A stretch of DNA of 64,000 nt from Alphaproteobacteria bacterium (GTDB taxonomy: Bacteria > Pseudomonadota > Alphaproteobacteria > JAJUGE01). Below are positions 37,603 to 46,386 of the stretch, piece by piece. The position numbers and the translations under genes were made by a program. The notes under the pieces are model-generated. The model made no database searches, was not told the origin of the DNA, and saw only the letters and a list, made by a program, of their open reading frames with translations. The stretch lies in the NCBI GenBank assembly GCA_029268305.1, contig JAJUGE010000001.1, positions 62,001-126,000 on the forward strand, in the 5' to 3' direction. Position 1 is the first letter of the stretch; each line of letters opens with the position of its first letter.

Positions 37603-38889
37603 TCATCCGAAAAGGTAGAGGCAGATCGCCACGGCTCCGATCACGCCAGCGAGATCCGCGGTGAGGCCCGCGGCGAGGGCATGGCGAATGCGGCGAATCT
37701 GCACCGCGCCGAAATAGACCGCCAGCACGTAGAAGGTCGTCTCGGTCGATCCTTGCAGCGTGCTCACCAGCAGGCCGACGTAGCTGTCGGGGCCGATCGC
37801 GGGATCCTGGATGATCGACACCATGATGCCGTACGCGCCCGACCCCGAAAGTGGCCGGAGCAGCGCCATCGGCAGCGCCTCCGGCGGGAGGCCTATAAGA
37901 CGCGTGATCGCGCCGAGCGGCTGAACCAGGAGATCCATGGCCCCGCTGGCGCGGAACATGCCGACTGCGACGAGAATGGCGACGAGGTAGGGGATGATGC
38001 GCACGGCGACGTCGAAGCCGTCGCGCGCCCCCTCGACGAAGACCTCGTACACCCTGACTCCGCGAGCGAAGCCGAACGTGAGCAACGCGACCATCAGCCC
38101 CGGAATGATCCAGGGTGCGATTTCGCGTCCGTATGCGATTGTCAGAGGGATGAGAGCCGCAATGCCGCCGAGCACCAGGAACGAGACCCACGCCGGGTAC
38201 CCTGCACCGATCTCGTCCACAGCCTCGCTTTCCGGTTTCTCCGCTGCCAGAACGTTTGGCCCTGTTGGCTCCGGTTCCGGCGCCTTGGTGATGCGCTGGT
38301 ACAGCTTGGCAGCCAAAATCGCCGTCGTGGTCGAGCAGATGGTGGCGAAGAGGGTGGTCGGCACGATTGCCGCCGGCTCTGCCGAGCCCGCCGCCGCCCG
38401 GATCGCTATCACCCCCGTCGGGAGCAGCGTGACGCTGGAAGTGTTGATCGCCAGGAAGAGAACCATGGCGTTGGTGGCGGTGCCCTTCACGGGATTGAGT
38501 TTGTCGAGCTCCTGCATCGCCCGGATGCCGAACGGCGTGGCGGCGTTCCCGAGCCCCATCGCATTCGCCGAAAGGTTGAGGATCATCGCTCCCATAGCCG
38601 GGTGATCCGGGGGCACGTCCGGGAACAGTCGAACCATCAAGGGCCGGACGGTCCGGGCGATGATCACGAGGAGGCCGCCGGCCTCGGCCACCTTCATCAG
38701 ACCGAGAAACAGCGCCATAACGCCAATGAGACCCAGAGCCAGCGTGACCGAGCTGGACGCGGTCTCGACCATGGCGTCGGCCAGCGCGTCCATCGGCGCG
38801 GAAGCATCGGGAGCTGCCGGTGACCAGACCTGTCGCACGGCCGCCACTGCGAAGGCGATCGCGACGATCGCGAAAAAGACGACGTTCAA
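37603..38889 (-). CDS. Fused SpmA/SpmB-like nucleoside-recognition (Gate) membrane protein
   Basis: A 428-residue polytopic membrane protein that joins two Gate domains. The N-terminal half resembles spore maturation protein A (ILNLSANAMGLGNAATPFG, INTSSVTLLPTGVIAIR) and the C-terminal half SpmB (VRIIPYLVAILVAVGMFRAS, LLRPLSGSGAYGIM, STETTFYVLAVYFGAV). In spore formers these are separate genes acting in spore-core dehydration. In non-spore-forming proteobacteria the function is unknown, possibly transport of a nucleoside- or peptide-like solute. It stands alone, with 123 and 163 bases of empty sequence around it. Confidence 0.88.
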   Translation of the reverse strand: MNVVFFAIVAIAFAVAAVRQVWSPAAPDASAPMDALADAMVETASSSVTLALGLIGVMALFLGLMKVAEAGGLLVIIARTVRPLMVRLFPDVPPDHPAMGAMILNLSANAMGLGNAATPFGIRAMQELDKLNPVKGTATNAMVLFLAINTSSVTLLPTGVIAIRAAAGSAEPAAIVPTTLFATICSTTTAILAAKLYQRITKAPEPEPTGPNVLAAEKPESEAVDEIGAGYPAWVSFLVLGGIAALIPLTIAYGREIAPWIIPGLMVALLTFGFARGVRVYEVFVEGARDGFDVAVRIIPYLVAILVAVGMFRASGAMDLLVQPLGAITRLIGLPPEALPMALLRPLSGSGAYGIMVSIIQDPAIGPDSYVGLLVSTLQGSTETTFYVLAVYFGAVQIRRIRHALAAGLTADLAGVIGAVAICLYLFG

Positions 38890-39012
38890 GATCTACACTG
38901 AGTCAGTGGCGGAAACGGTGCCCGTGCAGCGGTTCTGCGTCGGCGCCGCGGCCAGTATACGGAAACTCGTTCTACTATCCGACCCGCGGCAGGGCCTCAT
39001 GAGCCGTATCGG

Positions 39013-39516
39013 TCAGTAGCACTTTTTGTCGGCCACCAGACCCGCTTCCTCGGCCCATGCGCGATCTTCCGGCGACAGCTCGATGCGGCGCCCATCCCTG
39101 TCGTAGAAGATGCATCGCTCGCTTGTTGCCGGTCTGGAAGCGGTCTGTTCTGTCGTAGCGGCGTGGGATGGAGCCTGCGGCGGAGACGTCAACTGCGGGC
39201 CGGCGCCGCATGAGCTGCCTTCGATCGGCCACCAGGTGCCGCCGACGCATTCGTGCTGTGCGCCGGCCTTGCATTGCGGACAATCCGGACTTGGCTGCGC
39301 GACGCAAGCGACAGAGCTCTCCGGAGCCATGGAAGAGGTGATCTGACCTTGCGGTGTCATGGTCCGATATGGACAATCCGCTTTGGCGACACCGCCGATG
39401 CCGAGGGTCAGGACAAGAGCGGAAAGGGCGGCCATCCCGGCCGGGAATCGTATCACTGGTTGCACCCCACTTGTTCGAGCGACTGTAACATTGAGCCTCA
39501 GAGCGGCGGATTGCAT
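39013..39516 (-). CDS. Cys-rich secreted protein of unknown function
   Basis: A 167-residue product with a hydrophobic signal segment (MAALSALVLTLGIGGVAKA, cleavage probably before DCPY) and a mature part with eight or more cysteines in a CVAQPSPDCPQCKAGAQHEC cluster, a GGTWWPIEGSSC segment, a Pro/Thr/Ser-rich linker, and a C-terminal CIFYDRDGRRIELSPEDRAW block (first part) ending KKCY. The start is uncertain: 39516, GTG 39465 and 39435 are all in frame. It begins two bases after the stop of the SAM hydrolase gene on the same strand, so the two probably form an operon. I do not recognise the family. Confidence 0.6.
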   Translation of the reverse strand: MQSAALRLNVTVARTSGVQPVIRFPAGMAALSALVLTLGIGGVAKADCPYRTMTPQGQITSSMAPESSVACVAQPSPDCPQCKAGAQHECVGGTWWPIEGSSCGAGPQLTSPPQAPSHAATTEQTASRPATSERCIFYDRDGRRIELSPEDRAWAEEAGLVADKKCY

Positions 39517-39518
39517 CC

Positions 39519-40244
39519 CTATACGTTGTGGACTTTCGTGCCGGGTTCGATGCCCAGCATCACATCCGCTCTACCTTGGTTGACCGCCAACTCGACGAGA
39601 CCGTTCGAATTCGCGTACCAGAACGGCACTCCCCGTTGTGCTGCTCCGAAAGTTCGGGAATGGGCGATCGTCCGTCCGCCGACGCGAAACATCTGGCTCG
39701 TCGGCACTACTGCGGAGCGCAAACCGGTCACGGCGTTGCCATAGCGGTCTATGTAGACGATCTGGCTGAGGTCGTCCGGCCACTCCCGTCCTGCCTCCGC
39801 GGGCGGAGCAGGCGGACCCAGGGATCCGCTATCGCCGATCGCGAGGCGAGCGGCGACAGGCGCGAAAATGTCCCGTCCGTGGAACGAGACGGAGAGGCGC
39901 TCGGGCCGCCAGACGATCGGCCGCCACTCGGCCGAAGCAGCACGCCTCGCCACGATGGAGAGAAGACCGTTGTCGGGGCCGACGAACCACCGCCCGTCGG
40001 CATTGAGCGCGACCGCACCCCGATCGGTCCCGACGCCAGGGTCCACGACGCAGACGAACACCGAGCCCGGCTCGAAATCGGTGGAGTATGCTGCGAGAAG
40101 ATAAGCCGACGATACGGGGTCGAAGCGAGGAGCGTCTGCGAACAGGTCGATCGTCGGTATGCCGGGAGCAGCACGGTGGATCGCCGCCTTCATCTGTCCC
40201 GTGTAAGGGCCCTCGAGGCCGAAGTCGGTAAACAGTACAATCAA
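39519..40244 (-). CDS. S-adenosyl-L-methionine hydrolase (SAM hydroxide adenosyltransferase, DUF62)
   Basis: A 241-residue member of the chlorinase/fluorinase-like SAM family. Members without the halide-specific residues use water or hydroxide to split SAM into adenosine and methionine. Conserved blocks are LFTDFGLEGPYTGQMKAAI at the N-terminus, VVDPGVGTDRGA and SFHGRDIFAPVAARLA, holding the Asp-Arg-His triad of the hydrolase group, and YIDRYGNAVTGL. Physiological role is not established. It is divergent from the ABC-F gene. Confidence 0.9.
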   Translation of the reverse strand: MIVLFTDFGLEGPYTGQMKAAIHRAAPGIPTIDLFADAPRFDPVSSAYLLAAYSTDFEPGSVFVCVVDPGVGTDRGAVALNADGRWFVGPDNGLLSIVARRAASAEWRPIVWRPERLSVSFHGRDIFAPVAARLAIGDSGSLGPPAPPAEAGREWPDDLSQIVYIDRYGNAVTGLRSAVVPTSQMFRVGGRTIAHSRTFGAAQRGVPFWYANSNGLVELAVNQGRADVMLGIEPGTKVHNV

Positions 40245-40323
40245 TCGTCTGGCCCGGTCGCTCCGCTGTGTTTCTCCGTGTTGGCGCTTACCGCCCGGCC
40301 GCTGCCGTGATAATCAGTGCGCC

Positions 40324-42216
40324 ATGCTTCGACTGGAAAATCTAACCTATCGTGTGGGTGCGCGCACGCTCCTCGACGGCGCCTCCGTCACCATCCCACA
40401 GGGGCACAAGGTCGGCCTCGTGGGGCGGAACGGCACCGGCAAATCCACCCTCTTGCGGCTGATCGAGGGCAAGCTCACGCCCGATGCCGGAGAAATCTCG
40501 GTGGCTCCACGGCTACGGATCGGCGGCGTCGCACAGGAGATGCCGGATGCGGACGGCACCCCGCTCCAGTTCGTACTCGCGGCCGATCGCGAGCGCGAGA
40601 CGCTGACGAGAGAAGCCGAGACGACGGTGGACCCGCACCGGCTCGGGGAGATCTACGACCGTCTGGATGCGATCGGGGCGCACTCGGCCGAGGCCCGAGC
40701 GGCGTCGATCCTGGCCGGACTGGGGTTCGACGAGGCTGCCCAGGCGCGGCCCCTCGGCAGCTATTCCGGCGGCTGGCGCATGCGAGTGGCACTCGCCGCG
40801 ACCCTGTTTGCGGCCCCGGACGTCCTGCTGCTCGATGAGCCGAGCAATCACCTGGATCTGGAAACGCGTATCTGGCTCGAAGGCTATCTGAAGTCCTATC
40901 AGGGAACGATCCTGCTCGTCAGCCACGACCGCGATCTTCTCAATTCGGTGACGGATTCGATCCTTCACCTGCATGGGCTGAAGCTCACGCTGTACCGCGG
41001 CAACTATGACCGCTTCGACCGGACACGGCGGGAGGCGCTGGCACATCAGGAGGCCGCCTACGCACGCCAGATGGAGCAGCGCCGGCACATGCAGGCGTTC
41101 GTCGACCGCTTCCGTTACAAGGCGAGCAAGGCCCGGCAGGCGCAATCGCGTCTGAAGGCGCTCGAGAGGATGGAGATCGTGGCGCCGGTCGAAGCGGATA
41201 GCGATACCGTTTTCCGGTTCCCGGACCCGGTCGAGCTGCCGTCGCCGCTCGTCACCATCGACCGCGTCGCTGTCGGCTACGGATCGAGGCCGGTGCTCAA
41301 GGGGCTGAACCTCACGATTTCGGCCGATGACCGGATCGGCCTGCTTGGCGCCAATGGCAACGGCAAGACGACCTTCCTCCGCCTCGTGCTCGGTCAGCTT
41401 CGGCCGCTGCAGGGCGAGATCATTCGATCGCCCAAGCTCCGCGTCGGCTACTTCGAGCAAGAGCAGGCGGATGCCTTCGATCTGGAGAGCACGCCGGTTG
41501 CCGTCATGTCGGCTCTGATGCCGAATGCACCCGAGGCGAAGGTGCGGGCGCATTTGGGGCGGTTTGGGCTGACGCAAGAGCGCGCAACCACACGGATCGG
41601 ACAGCTTTCCGGTGGCGAGAAGGCGCGGCTGCTGTTCGCATGCGTGACCTATGACGCGCCACACATCCTGCTGCTGGACGAACCGACTAACCACCTGGAC
41701 ATCGACGCGCGCGACGCTCTGGTCCAGGCCCTGGCGGAGTATCGGGGGGCGGTGCTGCTGGTAACGCACGATCCGCGGCTCGTCGAGCTGTGTGCCGACC
41801 GGCTTTGGTTGGTAGCCGATGGGACGTGTCGGGCCTACGACGGCGATGTCGCCGACTATAGACGGCAGTTGGCAGAAGAGCGTCGGGCAGAGCGCGCCGA
41901 TGCGAAACGGAACGATGCCGCTTCGGCCACGTCGCGTATCGCGTCGAAGAAGGAGCGCCGCCAAGCCGATGCTGCTGTGCGCGCGGCGCTCGCGGGCGAG
42001 CGAAAGCGCGCTCGGGAGGCGGAGAAGCGGGTGGAGCGCCTCAGCGCCGAGCGAAGTGCGCTTCAGGCGAGGCTGACCGATCCGAAACTCTACGAAGGGA
42101 CGGGGGACGAGGTCTCTCGCCTGCAAATCCGACTGGCGGAAGTCGAGCAGGCAATAACCGAGGCCGAGACCGAGTGGCTGGAGGCTCAGGAGGCGCTGGA
42201 GTCGGCAGTGCTCTGA
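40324..42216 (+). CDS. ABC-F family ATPase (Uup/YheS-like ribosome-associated factor)
   Basis: A 630-residue soluble protein with two ABC domains and no membrane segment, typical of ABC-F translation factors that act at the ribosomal E site. Walker A motifs are GRNGTGKST (about 34-42) and GANGNGKTT (about 340); signatures are YSGGWRMRVALA and LSGGEKARLLFA; Walker B motifs are LLLDEPSNHLDLE and LLLDEPTNHLDID. The linker between domains (AYARQMEQRRHMQAFVDRFR, first part) matches the P-site-tRNA-interacting motif. The C-terminal 120 residues form a charged coiled coil (AKRNDAASATSRIASKKERR onward). The last 31 bases overlap the DUF1232 gene on the other strand. Confidence 0.94.
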   Translation: MLRLENLTYRVGARTLLDGASVTIPQGHKVGLVGRNGTGKSTLLRLIEGKLTPDAGEISVAPRLRIGGVAQEMPDADGTPLQFVLAADRERETLTREAETTVDPHRLGEIYDRLDAIGAHSAEARAASILAGLGFDEAAQARPLGSYSGGWRMRVALAATLFAAPDVLLLDEPSNHLDLETRIWLEGYLKSYQGTILLVSHDRDLLNSVTDSILHLHGLKLTLYRGNYDRFDRTRREALAHQEAAYARQMEQRRHMQAFVDRFRYKASKARQAQSRLKALERMEIVAPVEADSDTVFRFPDPVELPSPLVTIDRVAVGYGSRPVLKGLNLTISADDRIGLLGANGNGKTTFLRLVLGQLRPLQGEIIRSPKLRVGYFEQEQADAFDLESTPVAVMSALMPNAPEAKVRAHLGRFGLTQERATTRIGQLSGGEKARLLFACVTYDAPHILLLDEPTNHLDIDARDALVQALAEYRGAVLLVTHDPRLVELCADRLWLVADGTCRAYDGDVADYRRQLAEERRAERADAKRNDAASATSRIASKKERRQADAAVRAALAGERKRAREAEKRVERLSAERSALQARLTDPKLYEGTGDEVSRLQIRLAEVEQAITEAETEWLEAQEALESAVL

Positions 42217-42572
42217 TCCGCTCTCCGCAGTGCATTTCCCCCGAGCCATGCCCGCGCAGCAACGTAATGCCGTTCGCGGAGGTGACTGGAGATCGCACCG
42301 ATCGCGGCGGCGAGTGCGGCTGCATCGTCGGTGAATCCGATGAGAGGCAGGAAGTCCGGCACGGCGTCGGCCGGAATGACGAAATAGGCGAGGGCGCCGA
42401 AGATGATTGCCTTGGCCGATCGCGGCGTCTGCGGATCCGTAGCACAATAGAAGGCGGCCACCGCATCCTGTGCGAACGGGACGTGAGAGGCGACGCGGCG
42501 AATCTTCGGCCAGAAACCGCTCAGGACCAACTTTTCGTGACCGGGCATTTGCATGGCTCGGGATAACTCCAT
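42186..42572 (-). CDS. YkvA family protein (DUF1232)
   Basis: A 128-residue protein with the DUF1232 core AFYCATDPQTPRSAKAIIFG and AYFVIPADAVPDFLPLIGFTDDAAALAAA (described in parts), a short amphipathic or membrane-associated segment of unknown function. It starts four bases after the histidine kinase stop on the same strand, so it is likely co-transcribed with the degP-regulator-kinase unit. Its C-terminus overlaps the ABC-F gene by 31 bases. Confidence 0.85.
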   Translation of the reverse strand: MELSRAMQMPGHEKLVLSGFWPKIRRVASHVPFAQDAVAAFYCATDPQTPRSAKAIIFGALAYFVIPADAVPDFLPLIGFTDDAAALAAAIGAISSHLRERHYVAARAWLGGNALRRADQSTADSSAS

Positions 42573-42576
42573 GCCC

Positions 42577-43974
42577 TCACTTATGGTCGCCAGCGATCTG
42601 GTTCAACCGCCTGATGGGCAGGTGAAGCCGTGCCCGTAGCCCAGGGCTATTGTCCTCGAGCGTGAGCGTGCCGCCGTGGAAACGCGTGACAGCGCGTACC
42701 AGGCTCAGCCCGAGGCCGCTGCCAGAGCTGTTTCGGCTGGCTTCGAGGCGTACGAACCGTTCCTGCACCCGTTCTCGGTCGGCTTCCGGAATGCCCGGCC
42801 CGTTGTCGGCGACCACGATCTCTGCCCATGTTCCCGTTTTGCGGGTGCCGATCTCCAAGGTCCCGTCTGCGGGCGTGTACTTGATCGCATTGTCGATCAG
42901 ATTCGCGACAGCCTGCGAGAGGAGGTGCCGATTCGCCGGCAGGACGATGCTCTCACAGGCCACAACATCGATCCGGATGCCCTTATCTTCGGCGACTGGC
43001 CCATAGAGCTCCACCACGTCCTGCACCGTTTCGGCGAGATCGATCTCCGTCATGCTGTCGCGATCGGAGCGGGCTTCGAGCTGGGCGATGCCAAGCAGGG
43101 CGTTGAACGTGTGGACGAGCTGCTCGGCCTCGGCTACGGTTTGCTCGATCGCACTGCGATAGGCCTCCTCCGAAGGCGGCTCCCGCAGCGTCAGCTCGAG
43201 CCGACTGCGCATCCGGTTCAGGGGGCTCCGCATGTCGTGTGCGATGTTGTCCGTGACCTGGCGCATGGCGACCATCAGTTCTTCGATTCGATCGAGCATC
43301 GCGTTCAGGTTGCGTGCCAGCTCGTCCAGCTCGTCGTTGCTGCCCCGAAGCGGAATGCGCCGGCTGAGGTCGCCTTCGATGATCTCGTGGCTCGTGCGAT
43401 TGATCGCCTCGATGCGTCGCATCATGTTCCGGCTCATGATGATGCCGCCGAAGAGGCCGAGTCCCAGTGTCAGGGCAAGCGCCCACGCGAGCGAAGTTCG
43501 CATCAGCCGGTCGATTTCTAGCCGGTCGGAGATATCCCTTCCGACAAGAAGGTGCAGACCGCCACGCAGGAGCAGGTGGCGCGCCCGGGCCGAGTGAGTC
43601 TCCACCTGCTCACCGACCGCGCGCTCATAGGCGAAGTCCAGCCAGCCCCCGGGTCCGGTCTCCACCTCCGGCCAGGCGTTCAGGTTTCCCGCAATCGGAT
43701 CCCGGTCCGAGTCCGCAAGCAGATAGAGGCTGTGTCGCTGGTTGCGGCTGCGCTCGATGATTACTTGGGTCAACCCGGCGAGACCGGTTCGGCGATACTG
43801 CTCGGCCAGTCCCGTAATCTCGGCCGCGATGGTCTCCTCGCTCTGCCGGACCATGAAGCCGGCCGTGGTCCAATAGATGAAGCCGAGAAGCGCCAGCACG
43901 GAAACGGCGAACAGCGCCAGATAGATGAGCGCCAGCCGGAAGGTGGTGGTGTTGAGGAGATTAGTCAGGCGCAC
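42577..43974 (-). CDS. Membrane sensor histidine kinase
   Basis: A 465-residue two-component sensor. Helix 1 at about 13-37, periplasmic sensor region about 40-158, helix 2 about 160-182, HAMP about 183-235, phosphoacceptor H246 in HDMRSPLNRMR, N box NLIDNAIKY (about 358-366), G1 DNGPGIP and G2 GSGLGLSLV. The sensor region has no recognisable domain. The start overlaps the end of the regulator gene by 14 bases. Together with the protease upstream it fits an envelope-stress system; the signal is unknown. Confidence 0.95.
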   Translation of the reverse strand: MRLTNLLNTTTFRLALIYLALFAVSVLALLGFIYWTTAGFMVRQSEETIAAEITGLAEQYRRTGLAGLTQVIIERSRNQRHSLYLLADSDRDPIAGNLNAWPEVETGPGGWLDFAYERAVGEQVETHSARARHLLLRGGLHLLVGRDISDRLEIDRLMRTSLAWALALTLGLGLFGGIIMSRNMMRRIEAINRTSHEIIEGDLSRRIPLRGSNDELDELARNLNAMLDRIEELMVAMRQVTDNIAHDMRSPLNRMRSRLELTLREPPSEEAYRSAIEQTVAEAEQLVHTFNALLGIAQLEARSDRDSMTEIDLAETVQDVVELYGPVAEDKGIRIDVVACESIVLPANRHLLSQAVANLIDNAIKYTPADGTLEIGTRKTGTWAEIVVADNGPGIPEADRERVQERFVRLEASRNSSGSGLGLSLVRAVTRFHGGTLTLEDNSPGLRARLHLPIRRLNQIAGDHK

Positions 43975-44638
43975 GCAGCGAATATCCGGCGCCCCGCACC
44001 GTGTGGAGGAGCGGCTGATCGAAATTCTTGTCGATCTTGCTGCGCAGGCGGCTCATGTGCACGTCGATCACGTTCGTCTGAGGGTCGAAATGGTACTCCC
44101 AGACGTTCTCCAGGAGCATCGTTCGTGTGACGACGTGGCCGGCGTGGCGCATCAGGAACTCCAACAACCGGAACTCTCGTGGCTGAAGGTCGATGCGCGT
44201 GCCGGACCGTGTGCAGGTGCGGGCGAGCAGATCCAGTTCGAGATCCGCCACCCGCAGCCGGGTCTCGACCTCGCCTGGGCTCCGACGGCGAACGAGCGCC
44301 TCGATGCGCGCCAGCAACTCGCTGAAGGCGTAAGGCTTGGCGAGATAGTCGTCACCGCCCGCCTTCAATCCGCGTACCCGGTCGTCGACATCGCCGAGAG
44401 CGCTCAGGAACAGGACAGGGGTGCCGTTCCCTGCCTCCCGCAGGCGCTCGACGAGCGACAGGCCGTCGAGGTTCGGCAGCATCCGATCGACGACCAATGT
44501 ATCGTAGCCGCCGCCGCAGGCCATCATCAGGCCCGTCTCGCCGTCCTCCGCATGGTCGACGACGTGGCCCGATTCACGCAGGCCTCTGATCATGTAGCGA
44601 GCAGCTTCCCGGTCGTCTTCGATCACGAGGATTCGCAT
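43961..44638 (-). CDS. OmpR/PhoB-family response regulator
   Basis: A 225-residue regulator: receiver domain with acidic pocket E7-D8-D9 in LVIEDDRE, phosphoacceptor D51 (VVDRMLP), conserved K101 (LAKPYAF), and a winged-helix DNA-binding domain (about 125-222; PREFRLLEFLMRHAGHVVTR, HTVRGAGYSL). The ATG at 44638 gives the normal MRILVIEDD start although the frame is open 18 codons upstream. It is 83 bases downstream of the DegP-like gene and is likely read on the same transcript. Confidence 0.96.
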   Translation of the reverse strand: MRILVIEDDREAARYMIRGLRESGHVVDHAEDGETGLMMACGGGYDTLVVDRMLPNLDGLSLVERLREAGNGTPVLFLSALGDVDDRVRGLKAGGDDYLAKPYAFSELLARIEALVRRRSPGEVETRLRVADLELDLLARTCTRSGTRIDLQPREFRLLEFLMRHAGHVVTRTMLLENVWEYHFDPQTNVIDVHMSRLRSKIDKNFDQPLLHTVRGAGYSLRAPD

Positions 44639-44721
44639 GGAAGACCATTCCGTTCGTGAAGGGAAATGCCGAGGCGACCCGCGGTGCTCCACGGGCCACC
44701 TCTTGCACTGACGTCATGGGC

Positions 44722-46242
44722 TCAGGCGGTGAGAGGAAGAGCAACGAAGCGCTGCTGTGCATCACGTGCCACCAGCATCACCAGCGCCTTCCGGTTCTCT
44801 TTCTTGGCCGCAGCGATCCGCTCCCTCACTTCGGCCGGTGAGGTGACCTTCTGGTTCTCGACCGAGACGATGACGTCGCCTGCGGAGAGGCCTCTCTCGG
44901 CTGCGGGGCTGTCGCTTCTCACGCCGGTGATGAGGACTCCGTCCACCGACTCGTCGAGGCCCAGGCGCTCGCGCGTTGCAGCGTCGAGCTGTGCGAGGCG
45001 CAGGCCGAGGGCATCCTCCGTCTCTCCGGCTCGATCGTCGCGGGCAGCGACCTGCTCCTCGTCCGGCATGCTGCCGATGGTGGCGGAGACGGTCATCTCA
45101 CGTCCGTCACGCCAGATGTCGATCTTCGCCTTTTCCCCGGCCGGGATCCCGGCGATGACGCGTGGAAGCTCGCGCATCTCTTCGATCCGCTCGCCGTTCA
45201 CGGCGACGATGACGTCCCCCTGCCGGATGCCGGCCTTCTCGGCGGGTCCGCCTGGCGTAACCTGCGAAACGATGGCGCCTTCTGCGGACGGCAGGTTGAG
45301 CCCGGCAGCGAGATCCTCGTTGACGGTCTGGATCATGACGCCGAGCCAGCCGCGCTCCACCTTTCCGTGTTCCTTCAGCTGCCGGACGACGTCCGCGGCC
45401 ATGTTGGACGGAATGGCGAAGCCGATGCCGACGCTGCCGCCGCTCGGGGAGAATATGGCCGTGTTGACGCCGATCACGCGCCCGTGCGTATCGAGCGTCG
45501 GACCGCCGGAGTTGCCGCGATTGATCGGCGCGCTGACCTGCAGAAAGTCGTCGTAGGGCCCCGCACCGATGCTGCGGCCGCGTGCGGAGATGATACCGGT
45601 CGTTACCGTTTGGCCGAGCCCGAAGGGGTTGCCTACGGCGATGATCCAGTCCCCCACTCGGGCGGTATCCGAATCACCCCACTCCACATACGGCAGCGAT
45701 TCGTCCGCATCGATCTTCACCAGAGCGAGATCCGTCTTGGGATCCGCGCCGATGAGCTCCGCCTCGTATTCCTTCCCGCCCTGCAGCGTCACGGTGATCT
45801 TGTCGGCATCTTCCGCCACGTGATTGTTGGTGACGATGTAGCCTTCTGGATCGATGATGAAGCCCGAGCCGATGCCGCCGACCCGCCGTTCCGGCATCTG
45901 TTCCGGCACTCCGAAAAAGTCCTTGAAGCGCTCGTCTCCGAAGAAGCGCTTGAAGAACTCCGGCATGTTGTCCGGGAGGCGTGGGCTGCCCATCGACAGA
46001 CCGCCGATCTTCTTCTCGACCTGGATGCTGACGACTGCGGGCGCGACTTTCTCGACGACGTCCGCGAGGCTGCCGGGCAGAGCACCTGCTTGTCCGGCGG
46101 GCGCCGGATTGATCGCGTCGGAGGCTTGCAGGGGCGGGGTGCCGACGAAGGTCGCTGACCCTGCAGCTATCGCTAGAGCCGTCGCCGCGGCGGCAATTCG
46201 GCCGGCCCTCCGCGGCGTCCGGTCAGTGTGGATTTCTTTCAT
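44722..46242 (-). CDS. Periplasmic Do-family serine endoprotease (DegP/HtrA-like)
   Basis: A 506-residue quality-control protease. The signal peptide is twin-basic (RRAGRIAAAATALAIAAG). The trypsin-like domain has catalytic H141 (YIVTNNHVAED), D171 (PKTDLALVKI) and S245 (RGNSGGPTL), followed by two PDZ domains (about 275-370 and 405-500; AGIRQGDVIVAVNGERI in the first, AAERGLSAGDVIVSVENQKV in the second). The gene heads the minus-strand unit protease-regulator-kinase-DUF1232, suggesting feedback between periplasmic misfolding and its sensor. Confidence 0.96.
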   Translation of the reverse strand: MKEIHTDRTPRRAGRIAAAATALAIAAGSATFVGTPPLQASDAINPAPAGQAGALPGSLADVVEKVAPAVVSIQVEKKIGGLSMGSPRLPDNMPEFFKRFFGDERFKDFFGVPEQMPERRVGGIGSGFIIDPEGYIVTNNHVAEDADKITVTLQGGKEYEAELIGADPKTDLALVKIDADESLPYVEWGDSDTARVGDWIIAVGNPFGLGQTVTTGIISARGRSIGAGPYDDFLQVSAPINRGNSGGPTLDTHGRVIGVNTAIFSPSGGSVGIGFAIPSNMAADVVRQLKEHGKVERGWLGVMIQTVNEDLAAGLNLPSAEGAIVSQVTPGGPAEKAGIRQGDVIVAVNGERIEEMRELPRVIAGIPAGEKAKIDIWRDGREMTVSATIGSMPDEEQVAARDDRAGETEDALGLRLAQLDAATRERLGLDESVDGVLITGVRSDSPAAERGLSAGDVIVSVENQKVTSPAEVRERIAAAKKENRKALVMLVARDAQQRFVALPLTA

Positions 46243-46386
46243 GTCCCTCTCCCGAGACGGATGGTTGTCTCCTCACCCGACATTTAGGAGGGGCTGCCTT
46301 ACTGTCTCCTGACCGGCTGGTTAATTCTTGGTAACCCGGCACCGTCGGCTGGTCGCCTTCTACGATGGAGAGCAGAACGGGAGTGA

